64,000 nt of DNA from Candidatus Poribacteria bacterium (GCA_028818995.1 JAPPMR010000105.1:5299-69298); one strand, 5' to 3'. Numbered from the stretch's first letter, positions 24,756 through 34,692 are shown. The notes: generated by a model from the sequence alone, not told the origin. Numbers and translations are program-made.

Positions 24756-27700
24756 GGCATTGTGTTAAAATGTATCTAACCTTACCGTAAGAAATTCCAA
24801 GCCTTAATGCGATTTGGCGTTCAGGTGTGCCTCGCTCCTTCATTTCATACACTTTGTGCTGGACGGCTTTATCATTATCTGCGGCGTTTTCTTTGCCGCC
24901 AGCTTGTTCCCACAGTCTACGTGCCTGCCTATCGGAACAACCGTAAACCTTTTGGAATTCTGTGATTGTGTTTTCATGTGTCAATGCGAAGGCTTTCTGT
25001 TCTGTCGCTTCGCGTTTCCCTATCACTTCGTCAAGTGTCGTGATGCTACCTGAAATCTCTAAATCGGTTTCGTCAAAAAGGCGTGTCTCGGTTCTATCGG
25101 TGACGTTGGGTATAAAATGAGATGTAAGAACCATTACCTTTTTAGCAGACCTCACAAGACGGGCGCGACCGATTGCCTGGATCAATTCAGAGATGACGGC
25201 ATATTCCCACACGTGCTGCAAACGTTTGTCAATATAGTTTCCGTTTTCGTACCGTTCATAGCATAACGGTTCAGTGTCATTTCCGTATAAGAGCTTGGCA
25301 ATCCACTTGATAGTATGGTGGGGTATCTCTGGTGCAAAGAGTATCCATAACACATCCGCACCTTGAAAATCGGTGTCTAAACCAACGAGTCCGCCAAAGT
25401 GTGCGGTCGCAATAATATTATCGTGGGTGTTGAGATCAGAGGATTCCTCTTGGCGTTTCCATTCCAACACCTGCTTGTATGTGACAATTGCGTGCTTTAT
25501 CTTGGGCGTGTTTCGGATTTCATTCATCATCAACCGCCATGTATTTTCACCAGATTTGCTAAGTCCTATAGGTTTACGATCAGCGAACCTGTAAACCGTA
25601 CGGCGCGGGTTTCGGTTTGTCCGCAGTTGATACACCTTCGCGCCATCCTTCCACTCGGTAGGCGGTAAGTTATTCGTGTGTGCTCTTGGGAATGCGCGGG
25701 TAAACAATTTATCGTCAAGTGTCGCGGACATGAACACGGCCCTCCCAATTTCATCGTGTAGGTATGGCGGTAGCGCGAATTGCAGTGTCTCCTTATGATA
25801 TACGATTGGGGCATCCGCCGCGCGTGTGTAGTAGTGAAAAAAGGTTGTCAATTGGTCAAGGAGCGTGCACGCTTTCGGGTAGACACGAGGCAGCTTTTCA
25901 ATCTGGGCTTCGCTTGTTGCGTTTAAATAGTTTCGTTTCACAGCATCGTCAAGTGTCATTTCTTCCTGCGGGTTGAGTGTACCCTCATCTGTTTTAGTTT
26001 GTATCCGAACGTGTGTCAGCTGAAATGTGATTCTTGCTTTTTGTGCCTCGTCAAGTGTTGCGAGGTACGCGCCAATCTGATAAGGGTTGTCTTCTTCTTC
26101 ACAAGCGCGAAAAATCTCTGTTGCGAATTCTGATAGTAGTTCGCCTTTCCAATCGTGTATCCATCGCTTCAGTTGCGATTTTGACACTTCACAGATATTA
26201 TAAAGATTGTCTATTGCTATATCATCATGCACAACGAGCCGGGGTGTGCCAAAAGCGTCTTTTAGATAAGGTTTGGCAAAACCTTTATAGGCGGGGTTGA
26301 TATGCATGTCGGGGTGTGAAGTGATTACCATCAATGCCCCTTCGGCTTTGCGTGGCTGGCTGCGGTAACCTTGTTCAAGGCATTCGTTTTCTACTTGGCA
26401 GCTGGAACAAATCACTTTATACATATCTCCGCCTTTCCGCCTATATGCATCGCAGCGAGGTGCTTGTATACACGGCACCTCATAGGGAAATCTCTTTGCA
26501 ACATCCTTTCCGTTATTCCACCGGTACATGAGTCCGCGCCTGCGGTAAACATAACTATTGGGTAGACAGCTTTCGTTGAGTTTTGACCGCATTCGCATTT
26601 CAAGGTCCACTGCAAGGTCATGGTGTGGCACATTGATTAAAATTGCGCCTTTGTCATCTTCTCCAGATAATGCATATTTTTCTGTCTGGTAGTTTTTCCC
26701 TGTACCTGTATCCGCTCGTAAACCAACAACTCGTTCTTCTTTTTTTGATAGGATTTGAAATATCCGCTCTGCGGTTTGGGCAAGTGTCTTGTATTCTTCA
26801 GGGATGCGACTGTTTTTCTGAAGTTTTACCGGTTTACGATAGATAGCAAGGGATGAAAGTTTTCCTTCGCGTATCTGCTTTATTGTAAGTTCTCGGTTGG
26901 GCGGTATAACCCACCAATGATTGCTACAGTTATGACAATATCCGTTTATTGCACCGTTATCGTGCAAATAAAATTGTACTGCAAGGGCTTGCTTGTTCTT
27001 ATGGTTTGTGATTGGACATATAGCGGTTGGATAAACAGCAGATCGGTTATTTGTGAACTGTAGGTTGGAGAAGTCTACATCGTAATTCTCAACATCAATA
27101 TTTTGCGTGGTCTTGGGAGGTCGGTTGGGTTTGTTGTGCGTGTGCGTCTTCGATGACCTTGACGGCCTCGGAACATGTATCACCTCTTTTAGGGGTAAAA
27201 GCGCGTCAAGAATCTTTTCGTGCGCAATGACGGGTGGATGGCAAATATCACCGGTGACAATCTCGTAACGCGCATCCCATCGCGTCAATCCTTTTTCTCC
27301 GAATACTTCAGCATATAGTGTTACCTTGTTTTCTTCAGCGTCGTATCTGTAAACATATTGCTTGTCCTCGTTTCCGTTTGGGTGTTGGTAATCGGGAGTG
27401 ATACATGTCCATCGGTATCCACCGCTTTTTGTTATCGTTTGCAAAGGTTTATCCGTAAGAGTGTCTAAACGACGAATGCATTCTGAAAAAAGTTTTGGGT
27501 GGTCTCGGATTACTGCGTATTCAAAATCAATGTCGGTTCTATATCCGCTATGCTTGCCGTTAAAAATCTGAATACCAAAAGACTCACGCCATTGGTGAAT
27601 ATGCCAATCCTTCATCGTGTACTGATGATTCCATCCGACCTTGTTGGTACGGCTGGGACATTGCGTAAACTTCGGGATCGGGTGTCCTCCGGAATGGATA

Positions 27701-27879
27701 GGTAGATAGGATATGCCAACATCCGTTAAGTCTTGGAGGTCAAGACACAAGTCTTTTGCTATCCATACTTTGAACCTACATGGATAATCGGGGTCATTTA
27801 CTTGTGGTATGCGAACGGTTTTTCGATGTTTGAGTGGGTTCTCATGTCTCTGGTAGCACAGTTCTATTAGGTCAGTCAT
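24748..27879 (-). CDS. Primase-helicase (PrimPol-like domain plus SF2 helicase)
   Basis: 1043 residues with GAGGAG 10 bases before the ATG. The N-terminal part has an AEP primase-like pattern: TDIDFE with Asp116 and Asp118, then KSGGYRW (151-157). A Cys set follows (ICPITNHKN, then YCHNC) that could bind zinc. The helicase part has Walker A TGTGKN (391-396), Cys470, 476, 491, 494 and 500, an acidic VVHDD (about 549-553) and a motif VI-like AIGRARLVRSAKK. The Cys group between Walker A and the acidic motif recalls the iron-sulfur domain of XPD/DinG helicases. The extreme C-terminus is an HTH (RQIALRLGISYGKVRYI). It is probably the replication primase-helicase of the element. The primase call is by motif only. 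Confidence 0.7.
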   Translation of the reverse strand: MTDLIELCYQRHENPLKHRKTVRIPQVNDPDYPCRFKVWIAKDLCLDLQDLTDVGISYLPIHSGGHPIPKFTQCPSRTNKVGWNHQYTMKDWHIHQWRESFGIQIFNGKHSGYRTDIDFEYAVIRDHPKLFSECIRRLDTLTDKPLQTITKSGGYRWTCITPDYQHPNGNEDKQYVYRYDAEENKVTLYAEVFGEKGLTRWDARYEIVTGDICHPPVIAHEKILDALLPLKEVIHVPRPSRSSKTHTHNKPNRPPKTTQNIDVENYDVDFSNLQFTNNRSAVYPTAICPITNHKNKQALAVQFYLHDNGAINGYCHNCSNHWWVIPPNRELTIKQIREGKLSSLAIYRKPVKLQKNSRIPEEYKTLAQTAERIFQILSKKEERVVGLRADTGTGKNYQTEKYALSGEDDKGAILINVPHHDLAVDLEMRMRSKLNESCLPNSYVYRRRGLMYRWNNGKDVAKRFPYEVPCIQAPRCDAYRRKGGDMYKVICSSCQVENECLEQGYRSQPRKAEGALMVITSHPDMHINPAYKGFAKPYLKDAFGTPRLVVHDDIAIDNLYNICEVSKSQLKRWIHDWKGELLSEFATEIFRACEEEDNPYQIGAYLATLDEAQKARITFQLTHVRIQTKTDEGTLNPQEEMTLDDAVKRNYLNATSEAQIEKLPRVYPKACTLLDQLTTFFHYYTRAADAPIVYHKETLQFALPPYLHDEIGRAVFMSATLDDKLFTRAFPRAHTNNLPPTEWKDGAKVYQLRTNRNPRRTVYRFADRKPIGLSKSGENTWRLMMNEIRNTPKIKHAIVTYKQVLEWKRQEESSDLNTHDNIIATAHFGGLVGLDTDFQGADVLWILFAPEIPHHTIKWIAKLLYGNDTEPLCYERYENGNYIDKRLQHVWEYAVISELIQAIGRARLVRSAKKVMVLTSHFIPNVTDRTETRLFDETDLEISGSITTLDEVIGKREATEQKAFALTHENTITEFQKVYGCSDRQARRLWEQAGGKENAADNDKAVQHKVYEMKERGTPERQIALRLGISYGKVRYILTQCLH

Positions 27880-27977
27880 GATGTAACACTCCTCAATGGT
27901 GTGTTTTAGAGAAGTGCCACGGTGCGTTTTTGGTGGGTGATATTATATTATTGTTGCACGAAAAGGTAAAATATCGC

Positions 27978-28005
27978 ATAATATAATAATGCTTGTCATC
28001 GTCAA
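27978..28005 (-). promoter_or_regulatory. Promoter for the primase-helicase gene
   Basis: On the minus strand TTGACG and TATTAT are separated by 16 bases, about 100 bases before the ATG. The surrounding 27.9-28.0 kb is rich in AT palindromes that may be operator sites. Confidence 0.5.
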
Positions 28006-28041
28006 AAAAAAAAACAAGCCCGCCACGCACCTTTGCGTGGC
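28002..28041 (-). terminator. Hairpin plus T-run on the minus strand
   Basis: GCCACGC and GCGTGGC form a 7-bp stem, followed on the minus strand after a short GC-rich gap by more than ten T. It looks like a rho-independent terminator ahead of the primase promoter, although no minus-strand gene is visible just upstream of it. Confidence 0.45.
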
Positions 28042-28737
28042 ACTCTCTTTTATAACTAAAATAAGTCCCGCATAATTAAAAGAAATTTTATTGCATCGGT
28101 GGATTCCTTCCCTTTTTGTCTAACATACCTATTTCAAAGTTGATTTGATTTAGATGTTAATATAATACTATAAGTTAATGTTTTTGTCAAGTCATAAATT
28201 GCGATAAATATATTATTTATAGGTTTCTATCTTCTTATAATAGGTGAAATAAAAACATTCCAAAATAACGTAAAAATATAACAAAGTAATATATTTTATT
28301 GTAAATAGAAACGAATGTGGCAACGACTTGTGAGATTGCGGAAGGTGATTTACCTTTTCGTGTAATTCGTCCAAAATGCTGCAAGTAGCGTGTCATTCAG
28401 CGTTTCGGATTCCGGTTTCCACGCTTCCATTACCTTGCAGAGCACATTGGTATTTTCGAATATGTTGGATTGGATTAGATTTTGATCTGTGGATGGAGTT
28501 CGGAAATAACTGTTTGAAATTTCCACTAATTTTGTTTGATTTTCCTTTTTACCGTGTTATAATAGCTTTTGACAATTAGCACAGAAAATCACTGATTCTA
28601 AACTCGGAGATGTTTGGGTGAGTCGTTGCCGTGGCGAAATCGTCACGATATGCGATAGAGCCTGAATACTTGCTTTGATATTCCCGGTGACATCAAACGG
28701 ATGGATTTTGAGGAAGTCAGCCCAAATAACTCACAAA
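28042..28737. other. AT-rich intergenic stretch
   Basis: About 700 bases between the divergent primase-helicase and TPR genes. It is very AT-rich at 28.07-28.3 kb. No gene with convincing codon structure is seen. The TPR gene promoter should lie here; TTGACA-like words near 28568 are not matched by a clear -10. Confidence 0.3.
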
Positions 28738-29823
28738 ATGAACGACATCGCAAATGCTCACTATACACTTGGCAAAGCTGCGCTTGATGATGGACAAGTT
28801 GACCAAGCGATCACCCATTTTGAAGCTGCTCTGAAACTTGACCCCGACTTTGTTGAAGTGCACCACGCACTTGCCCTCTGCTACTTCTCACAGCATAAAC
28901 TCGAAGCAGCGAAAAACGCTGCACAAGCCGCACTCAAAATTGATCCGACCTACGAACCTGCTCTCTACTTCTTGCAAGCCATCGTGCCACAAGAACCCAA
29001 ACAGACACGGCAAAATGCACACCTAATAGAAAATACCGAACAGGAAAACAGAACTGTTCAGAGTGAACAAACAGAACCACCTGCTGAGGAGACGGAACTT
29101 AATATTGACAAAGAGATGCAACGCGGACTTGTTTTTTTAAACAACAAGCAATACTCGCAAGCTGAAGCTGCATTCAAAAAAGTTATCAAGGCTTCTGCGA
29201 ATGACGCGACAGCACACTACAATCTCGCACAGTGCTACATGGAAATGGGCGCATACGGTGATGCGAAAAGAGAAGCCGACACGACTCTACGGCTCCAGCC
29301 ACAATACCAACCCGCACACCAACTCCAAAATGCTATTAGTTTCTTGTCAAAGCGCGAAAAACAGCAACTATTATACAAGAAATTAAAACGATACCTGCTC
29401 CCATTGGCAATCGTCGCGATTATCGTATTTATTGCGTTCAATATGGGATGGTTCACAAAGATATTGCCAGAAAAGATACCTCCTAAACTTTCAATCGATG
29501 CCACTTTAGAGGATACGAACAATAAGAACGGCTTCATTGATGCTGGCGAAAGTGTCAGGATACGGTTGATAATTACCAATAGTGGCAGCACTGCGAAAAA
29601 CCTAAAAGTTCGTGTCGCTCCAAAGACCATCGTGGGATTGCGATTACAGATACCGGATAGAACTTTCAGTCTGCGGAAGAATCAGTTTGAAACCTTTAGA
29701 ATACCTATCATTGCGGATAGTCAAGCCCGCACGAAGAAAGTCCCGATAAAAATAGAGGTTGTAGATAAAAACCAAATACAGCTCGCAACAACAGATTTCC
29801 AACTGAATATCAAATCTAAATGA
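28738..29823 (+). CDS. Membrane-anchored TPR protein with C-terminal Ig-like domain
   Basis: 361 residues from the ATG at 28738 (MNDIANAHYTLGKAALDDG); an in-frame start further upstream adds 21 residues without known features. Two pairs of TPRs (about 1-80 and 120-200) are separated by a Glu/Gln-rich linker. Next come a transmembrane helix (LLPLAIVAIIVFIAFNMGW) and an external domain with a CARDB-like opening (NGFIDAGESVRIRLIITNSG). Topology is cytoplasmic TPR and periplasmic beta domain. The VWA gene follows 10 bases later, so they probably form one complex. Confidence 0.75.
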   Translation: MNDIANAHYTLGKAALDDGQVDQAITHFEAALKLDPDFVEVHHALALCYFSQHKLEAAKNAAQAALKIDPTYEPALYFLQAIVPQEPKQTRQNAHLIENTEQENRTVQSEQTEPPAEETELNIDKEMQRGLVFLNNKQYSQAEAAFKKVIKASANDATAHYNLAQCYMEMGAYGDAKREADTTLRLQPQYQPAHQLQNAISFLSKREKQQLLYKKLKRYLLPLAIVAIIVFIAFNMGWFTKILPEKIPPKLSIDATLEDTNNKNGFIDAGESVRIRLIITNSGSTAKNLKVRVAPKTIVGLRLQIPDRTFSLRKNQFETFRIPIIADSQARTKKVPIKIEVVDKNQIQLATTDFQLNIKSK

Positions 29824-29833
29824 GGTGATCGGT

Positions 29834-31627
29834 ATGAATAAACGGCTACTGAAGCGTGCTTTCCAACAACAATATCGTAAACGCGCCTTGATTATTTCTG
29901 TTATTGTGCATGTCATCCTTGCCCTCACCTGCGCGTTCTTTTTCGTCACAGCCGTTGTGCAAGAGACGGAAGATGAGATACAAGTAGAACTCATTTCTGA
30001 ATTACCGCGACAACAAGTCGTGAAAAAGAAAACAGTGCCGATACCAAAGAAAGAGGAACCACCTCCTAAACTGAAAGAGGAAATGCCGATACCGAAAGAG
30101 GTACCGATAGAAAAGAAAAAGATAACGCTCGAAAAGAAGGTCGATGTCATACAACCTGAACATAAAGTTGCGGTTGCGAAAATGCCAGCGAAAACTCCCG
30201 TGAAGGTAGAACTCCAAAGTGCTGCCGTAAAAAAGATGGATGTAGATATACCGGCGGGAGTAGAAGCACCCGATTTATCAACGGACGCAGATTTGACACC
30301 CGATCCTGAATCGATAGTAGCACCGATTGGTGACACGGATATAGGCGACACCGCTCAAAACTATGCAAGACGCAGAGAAACAGGTGTCAGAACACCTGGT
30401 AAAGGTGTGGGGAAAGGCATCGGCGACCGCATCAAATCCACTGGGACAAGTAAAGGGAAAAGCATAGGTGAACAAACGACTGGAAACGGGGAAGGGAACG
30501 ACACATTTAGCAGTATCATACAGCAACTCGCTGATGATATTATCGGACGGAGTGGCGGCGCGCCTATTGATGTCGTCTTTGTCGTGGACGCTTCTGGCAG
30601 TATGGGTGATAATATCAACGCTGTCGCAGAACATCTGGGGCTGATGATTGATGCATACAAAGCGTCTGAGATTGATTATCAGCTCGGTCTTACACATTTC
30701 TCGGCGGATCAGAAGACGCAGAACAACAAAATTAGTGTGTCACAACTGACGACAAGCTTACAAACATACAAACAGATGCTCTACGCAATTATACCCACTG
30801 GCGATGAAAACGCACTGGATGCAATCCATCAAACCGTGACGGAAATGCAATTCAGAGCAAATACTGTCAAGCATTTTATCCTCGTCACAGATGAACCTTT
30901 CACCAGCTGGTTAGGGTTTACAGTTGATAACACTATCAATCTCTGTCAACAAAATGAAATCTATGTGAATGTGCTCGGTTTGAATATGCCAGAACACAAA
31001 CGGATGGCAAAAGAAACGGACGGGACATGGCACGCTGTGCCACAAGACCCGATCCCGCAGCACATCGCACAACAACCGAAAACAGTTCAGGACATCGGTA
31101 AAAAAATACTGCGAGAGGCGGTGAATCTCCCGACCGATATTGTCTTATTTGTTGACACAAGTAAAAGTATGGAAAACAGAATGCAGTATATCACCGAACA
31201 GATTGATTTGTGGATACGCGACTGGGATAACGCAATGATTGACTATCGTATTGGGGTCGTCCGGTTCCGAGCAAGCGGCACCGTCAATATGGTGAACGTT
31301 TACAACCCACCACAAACCACAAAACAGATACACAAGATTTTAGCACTCCCACTCAAAGATGATGAGAACTTGTTTCACGCAATTGTTGAGGGTATAAAAC
31401 GCACCAAAACACGAGCCAACGCAAAAACGCATTTTATACTCATTACAGATGAACCGGGAAATCCGAAACAACCTATCGCCGGTACCATATCGCTTCTCAA
31501 GGAAAAACCTGTTGTCGTGAGTGTGATTGGAACGATTGACACCTTCCAACAACAAGTAGCACAGCAAACAGGTGGAATCTGGGTGGCAATGCCAAACGCA
31601 CACAAAGTGAACAAAACATACCACTGA
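29834..31627 (+). CDS. TonB-like membrane protein with two VWA domains
   Basis: 597 residues from the ATG at 29834, which has AGGTG 7 bases upstream; a GTG 9 bases earlier overlaps that site. An N-terminal transmembrane helix (SVIVHVILALTCAFFFVTAV) is followed by a Pro/Lys/Glu-rich stretch like the TonB periplasmic linker. Two von Willebrand A domains follow, with MIDAS starts VVFVVDASGSMGDN (about residue 250) and IVLFVDTSKSMENR (about 440). A Gly-rich segment separates linker and domains. It probably works with the TPR partner encoded just upstream. The family role is not established. Confidence 0.8.
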   Translation: MNKRLLKRAFQQQYRKRALIISVIVHVILALTCAFFFVTAVVQETEDEIQVELISELPRQQVVKKKTVPIPKKEEPPPKLKEEMPIPKEVPIEKKKITLEKKVDVIQPEHKVAVAKMPAKTPVKVELQSAAVKKMDVDIPAGVEAPDLSTDADLTPDPESIVAPIGDTDIGDTAQNYARRRETGVRTPGKGVGKGIGDRIKSTGTSKGKSIGEQTTGNGEGNDTFSSIIQQLADDIIGRSGGAPIDVVFVVDASGSMGDNINAVAEHLGLMIDAYKASEIDYQLGLTHFSADQKTQNNKISVSQLTTSLQTYKQMLYAIIPTGDENALDAIHQTVTEMQFRANTVKHFILVTDEPFTSWLGFTVDNTINLCQQNEIYVNVLGLNMPEHKRMAKETDGTWHAVPQDPIPQHIAQQPKTVQDIGKKILREAVNLPTDIVLFVDTSKSMENRMQYITEQIDLWIRDWDNAMIDYRIGVVRFRASGTVNMVNVYNPPQTTKQIHKILALPLKDDENLFHAIVEGIKRTKTRANAKTHFILITDEPGNPKQPIAGTISLLKEKPVVVSVIGTIDTFQQQVAQQTGGIWVAMPNAHKVNKTYH

Positions 31628-31899
31628 AACTTTTGTATCCGCCAGCACAATAACATGTAGATTTACATACAAAGTCTATCTCCTTAGAACCCAACCGCAC
31701 CTTGACTTTGAGACTTTTCAGATTTCTCTAACCTTGATAGAATTCCTCACAGACTGAGATACACACCCGCCAAAAACAACAAGCACAACATTCTTGTACC
31801 GGCAGTGTCAAATCCACCGATTATCAAGAATAAAGTGACAATTAAAGCAAGGAAATGCTCATTCCACTTGGAAACCATGAAAATATTCTCATCTTTGGT
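31628..31899. other. Non-coding stretch
   Basis: About 270 bases after the VWA gene, without a supported gene or clear terminator. Confidence 0.3.
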
Positions 31900-32265
31900 G
31901 GACAATTAAACGGTCACCTTTGAGCATCGCAATGTGTTCGCCTTGTGCAAACGCTTGCCAACGTTCGTTTTGTAATACTGAGGAATCCAGCAATACTACA
32001 TTATCCTTTATCTGCACTCCGACATCAAGTGCCATCTTTTTATCCATTTTGGCACGCACCGCTGGGTATCCATTGTGGGTTATCGGTAGCAGAAAAACTC
32101 TTTTTGTTGTAGGGACGCGTCACAGGAAATTGTTTTATCAACTGTTCTCAGAGCGAATCTAAAGCGATGTCCTCTCCGTGTACTAACGCAACGGCTTTCG
32201 GGTTCACCTGTTTTATAACCGAGAACAGTTGCCCTTGATCGCTGTGAAAGGTTGTGCAGCAGCTG
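31900..32265 (-). pseudogene. Remnant of a beta-CASP metallo-beta-lactamase gene
   Basis: This stretch aligns by eye with the 3' end of the intact gene at 39287-40825. It shares the minus-strand words for a C-terminus like LKGDRLIIR, the tail of the RMMBL region and the ALVHGE segment (for example the plus-strand text near 32170 against that near 39560). The frame is interrupted and the upstream two thirds are missing, so this is a decayed paralogous copy. Confidence 0.65.
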
Positions 32266-32430
32266 ACAGGTAAAGACAAGACGCAACAGGTAATCTTTGG
32301 TGGCTTTGTCTCGCGCGATTTAGGGAATTATGTGTCCCTTGAGTTCGGTGCTGAAGCGGGTTATCAGCGTTATAAACGCAATTGGGAATCGGAATATGCG
32401 CTGTTGAGTGCGTTGGCTGTGAACTTTTAG
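32254..32430 (+). pseudogene. C-terminal fragment of an outer-membrane beta-barrel gene
   Basis: A short plus-strand frame reads QVIFGGFVSRDLGNYVSLEF, then YQRYKRNWESEYALLSALAV and ends in NF. The pattern of alternating strands with a terminal Phe is typical of the last strands of an outer-membrane protein. No start or upstream part is present, and it abuts the MBL remnant, so it is probably recombination debris. Confidence 0.5.
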
Positions 32431-32625
32431 ATAATTTGAAAGAGCAGTTTTATTGCTGATTTGTTCTGCTGCAATAAACAAAAAGTAAATAAGTGAGAAC
32501 AGGTGGTGGGTTTCCTGCTACCTGTTTTTTGTTGTCGTTGAGTAGTTACAGACATAAAAATATTTTTGTTTGACAATACAAAAAATTTATTTAATATGTT
32601 ATTATTAATTAATTGGAGGTTGAAT

Positions 32626-33177
32626 ATGTTAAGTCGGTATGGTAAATTCTTACTTACAATTTCAGCGTTTCTTCCAGTATTTGCAACCATCGCAATTCAG
32701 TATATTTCAAAAATAGAATGTATTAAACAGTTAAATTATGGATTAGACATCGTTTTATCAGTGACTATATTTGGTTTGACTTGTCTAATATCTTATGGTA
32801 TTTGTTACCGTAGGATACAAAATTCACTCGAAATTGAAGCCGTAATGGAATTACCTTATGTAGAATTTGAGAGAAGTGATCAAGGTATAATCACTTTTAT
32901 AATCCTATATCTTTTTCCTTTCTTAAGGGCATTTACTCTTGTGTCTGTCATACAGTGTATATTACTTGTGTTTGCTTTCTTTTTCATTATTTATATGATT
33001 ATAGATACAAATTCTTATCAATGTAACCCTTTTATTAGATTTTGTGGTTACAGAATGTATATTGTAAAAAATGATGAAAACAAAAAATTTCTATTATTAG
33101 TTTCCACACCTTTAGTAAAAGCTACTGATGTAAAAGACGTTAAGCCTATAGCTGAAGATGTCTATATTGTTCCTTAA
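32626..33177 (+). CDS. kwaA: KwaA-like membrane protein of a Kiwa defence system
   Basis: 183 residues from the ATG at 32626, with GGAGG 7 bases upstream. Hydrophobic segments at about 8-28, 42-64 and 90-130 (FLLTISAFLPVFATIAIQYI, VLSVTIFGLTCLISYGICY, LVSVIQCILLVFAFFFIIYM) suggest four transmembrane helices, as in KwaA. The C-terminal 50 residues are cytoplasmic and charged. The gene is far more AT-rich than its neighbours, suggesting recent acquisition. The call depends mainly on the KwaB-like partner 39 bases downstream. In Kiwa, KwaA is thought to sense infection at the membrane. Confidence 0.6.
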   Translation: MLSRYGKFLLTISAFLPVFATIAIQYISKIECIKQLNYGLDIVLSVTIFGLTCLISYGICYRRIQNSLEIEAVMELPYVEFERSDQGIITFIILYLFPFLRAFTLVSVIQCILLVFAFFFIIYMIIDTNSYQCNPFIRFCGYRMYIVKNDENKKFLLLVSTPLVKATDVKDVKPIAEDVYIVP

Positions 33178-33216
33178 CGAAAATCAGTTGTTTAGTAACA
33201 ACAGGAGAAGGTATTT

Positions 33217-34113
33217 ATGATAAATAAGTTTAACATTGTATCGATTATATCAGATAAAGATTCAATTTACTCGGAAAAAAAGTCTATAAAGCGTATTCCA
33301 ATAGACAATATAAACAACATTACTTCGGTATGGAATTTGCAATATGACAATTTTCTGCAAAGAAAAGAAATAAAATTTGATGCCGGATATAATCCCAATT
33401 CCGATGAATGTTTTTACATAAAACAGTTTACACTCCCTGATTGGTTGGAAAATGTTCAAGTTTCAAATTATTTGAATGTTGAAGCGACATTTGATATTGA
33501 ATCGTGTAAAATTAGAAGCATGGTAGGCGTTTGCAGAAACAAATCTAACGACAATGTATTATTGTTTCAAAACTTTTTTCCTTCCAACATTATATATCCA
33601 AATAGTATAATTGAAAAAAGACAGGATAGAGACACTTACGAACAATTAGAAGGTGAATACTATTTGCAATTTGCAAACAAATTAACTGCTATATACAATT
33701 ACAGTGACGAGAAACTACTATTTTATAGTTTACACAATGTAAGTATGTTTCTTTCTTTAGATGAATATTACAAGGAGGCAACGAATAAAGATATAAAAGA
33801 GTTATTAAAAGACCCTATGTTTAAATGTGATAATCCGAATATAGTTTTATCAAAGTGCAACAAGAGTATTAGAAAAATGTTTTCTTTGTTAAAATATTCC
33901 GATGTATTATCTAAAACAAGTGCCAAGCGAATTCAAGAAGCTTGTTTAGAAATTAATATACATATAAATATAGTTGATGGCAAAGTGTTATTTCCAACAA
34001 ACCAAGATGAAATAACTGGTATATTAAAAGTAATAACAAAGCGTATACTCAGATCCCTTATTACAGACGAATTACAAGAAAGTAATTCAAACAGAAATTA
34101 TGAAGATAGTTAA
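33217..34113 (+). CDS. kwaB: KwaB-like DUF4868 protein of a Kiwa defence system
   Basis: 298 residues. The C-terminal half resembles DUF4868 as I recall it: FYSLHNVSMFLSLDEYYKEA, then SIRKMFSLLK, a helix KRIQEACLEINI, DGKVLFPTNQDE and a terminal SNSNR like the usual TNSKR end. KwaB binds DNA and acts with the membrane protein KwaA; length and order match (KwaB is about 315 residues). Very low G+C, like kwaA. AGGAG lies 9 bases before the ATG. A search against DUF4868 would settle the call. Confidence 0.7.
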   Translation: MINKFNIVSIISDKDSIYSEKKSIKRIPIDNINNITSVWNLQYDNFLQRKEIKFDAGYNPNSDECFYIKQFTLPDWLENVQVSNYLNVEATFDIESCKIRSMVGVCRNKSNDNVLLFQNFFPSNIIYPNSIIEKRQDRDTYEQLEGEYYLQFANKLTAIYNYSDEKLLFYSLHNVSMFLSLDEYYKEATNKDIKELLKDPMFKCDNPNIVLSKCNKSIRKMFSLLKYSDVLSKTSAKRIQEACLEINIHINIVDGKVLFPTNQDEITGILKVITKRILRSLITDELQESNSNRNYEDS

Positions 34114-34155
34114 ATACAATTATTTACATCCTTTATTATGGGAACTATTTTCTCA

Positions 34156-34623
34156 TTATCTTTTCAGACGGAAGTAATTGAGAAAGCTGCCTTTTTTTTG
34201 TGGGGGTGGGGGTAGCATGAGCATTCTGGTTTTTTCTTGCTCTATTTTGAGCATCTCACGTAAATCTTTCTCGCGTTCGTTGGCGTTTCCCAGTTCCTCT
34301 TTGAGCAATGCAACCTGTTCCTCTAAGACAGCGATAACTGCGCCGTTTTCTGCATTCCCATTCTCTCCCAGTTCGTGAGGCGGAGCGTTCCCATTTGTTC
34401 CCACTTCGTGGTGAGGTGCATTCCCGTTTTCTCCCATTTCTTCTTTTTGGGAATTCCCGTTTTCTCTCAACTTGTAGACGCGCTGGAGTTCCACCACATC
34501 AATGACTTTTTTGCCGCGCTCGTCTTTTTCAAAGGATATTATGCCTTTGTCCATGTCGCGATAGATTCCAGATTGAGAGACTTCGAACATTTCCAACGCT
34601 TCGGATACACGTAATTTTGACAT
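34156..34623 (-). CDS. KfrA-like DNA-binding protein with repeats and coiled coil
   Basis: 155 residues from the ATG at 34623 (MSKLRVSEALEMFEVSQSGI); a longer frame would cross the terminator at 34693-34726. An N-terminal HTH (about 1-50) is followed by a short repeat family (GENGN, GTNGNAPPHEL, GENGNAEN). A coiled coil follows (VIAVLEEQVALLKEELGNAN), then a Pro-rich end. HTH plus long coiled coil resembles plasmid KfrA proteins, which form filaments at partition sites. The Asn-Gly repeats are unusual. GGAG lies about 10 bases upstream. Confidence 0.6.
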   Translation of the reverse strand: MSKLRVSEALEMFEVSQSGIYRDMDKGIISFEKDERGKKVIDVVELQRVYKLRENGNSQKEEMGENGNAPHHEVGTNGNAPPHELGENGNAENGAVIAVLEEQVALLKEELGNANEREKDLREMLKIEQEKTRMLMLPPPPQKKGSFLNYFRLKR

Positions 34624-34692
34624 TCTCACTTTCTCCCAAAATTTCCAATTGGTAATTGTCATGGGTAACGATGGGAATTTGGAAGTGGTGAC

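Noticed and set aside
29644..30351. 235-codon minus-strand frame with Ser/Thr/Phe-rich text
   Set aside because: Antisense to the TPR and VWA genes; composition mirrors their Lys/Pro/Glu-rich linker.
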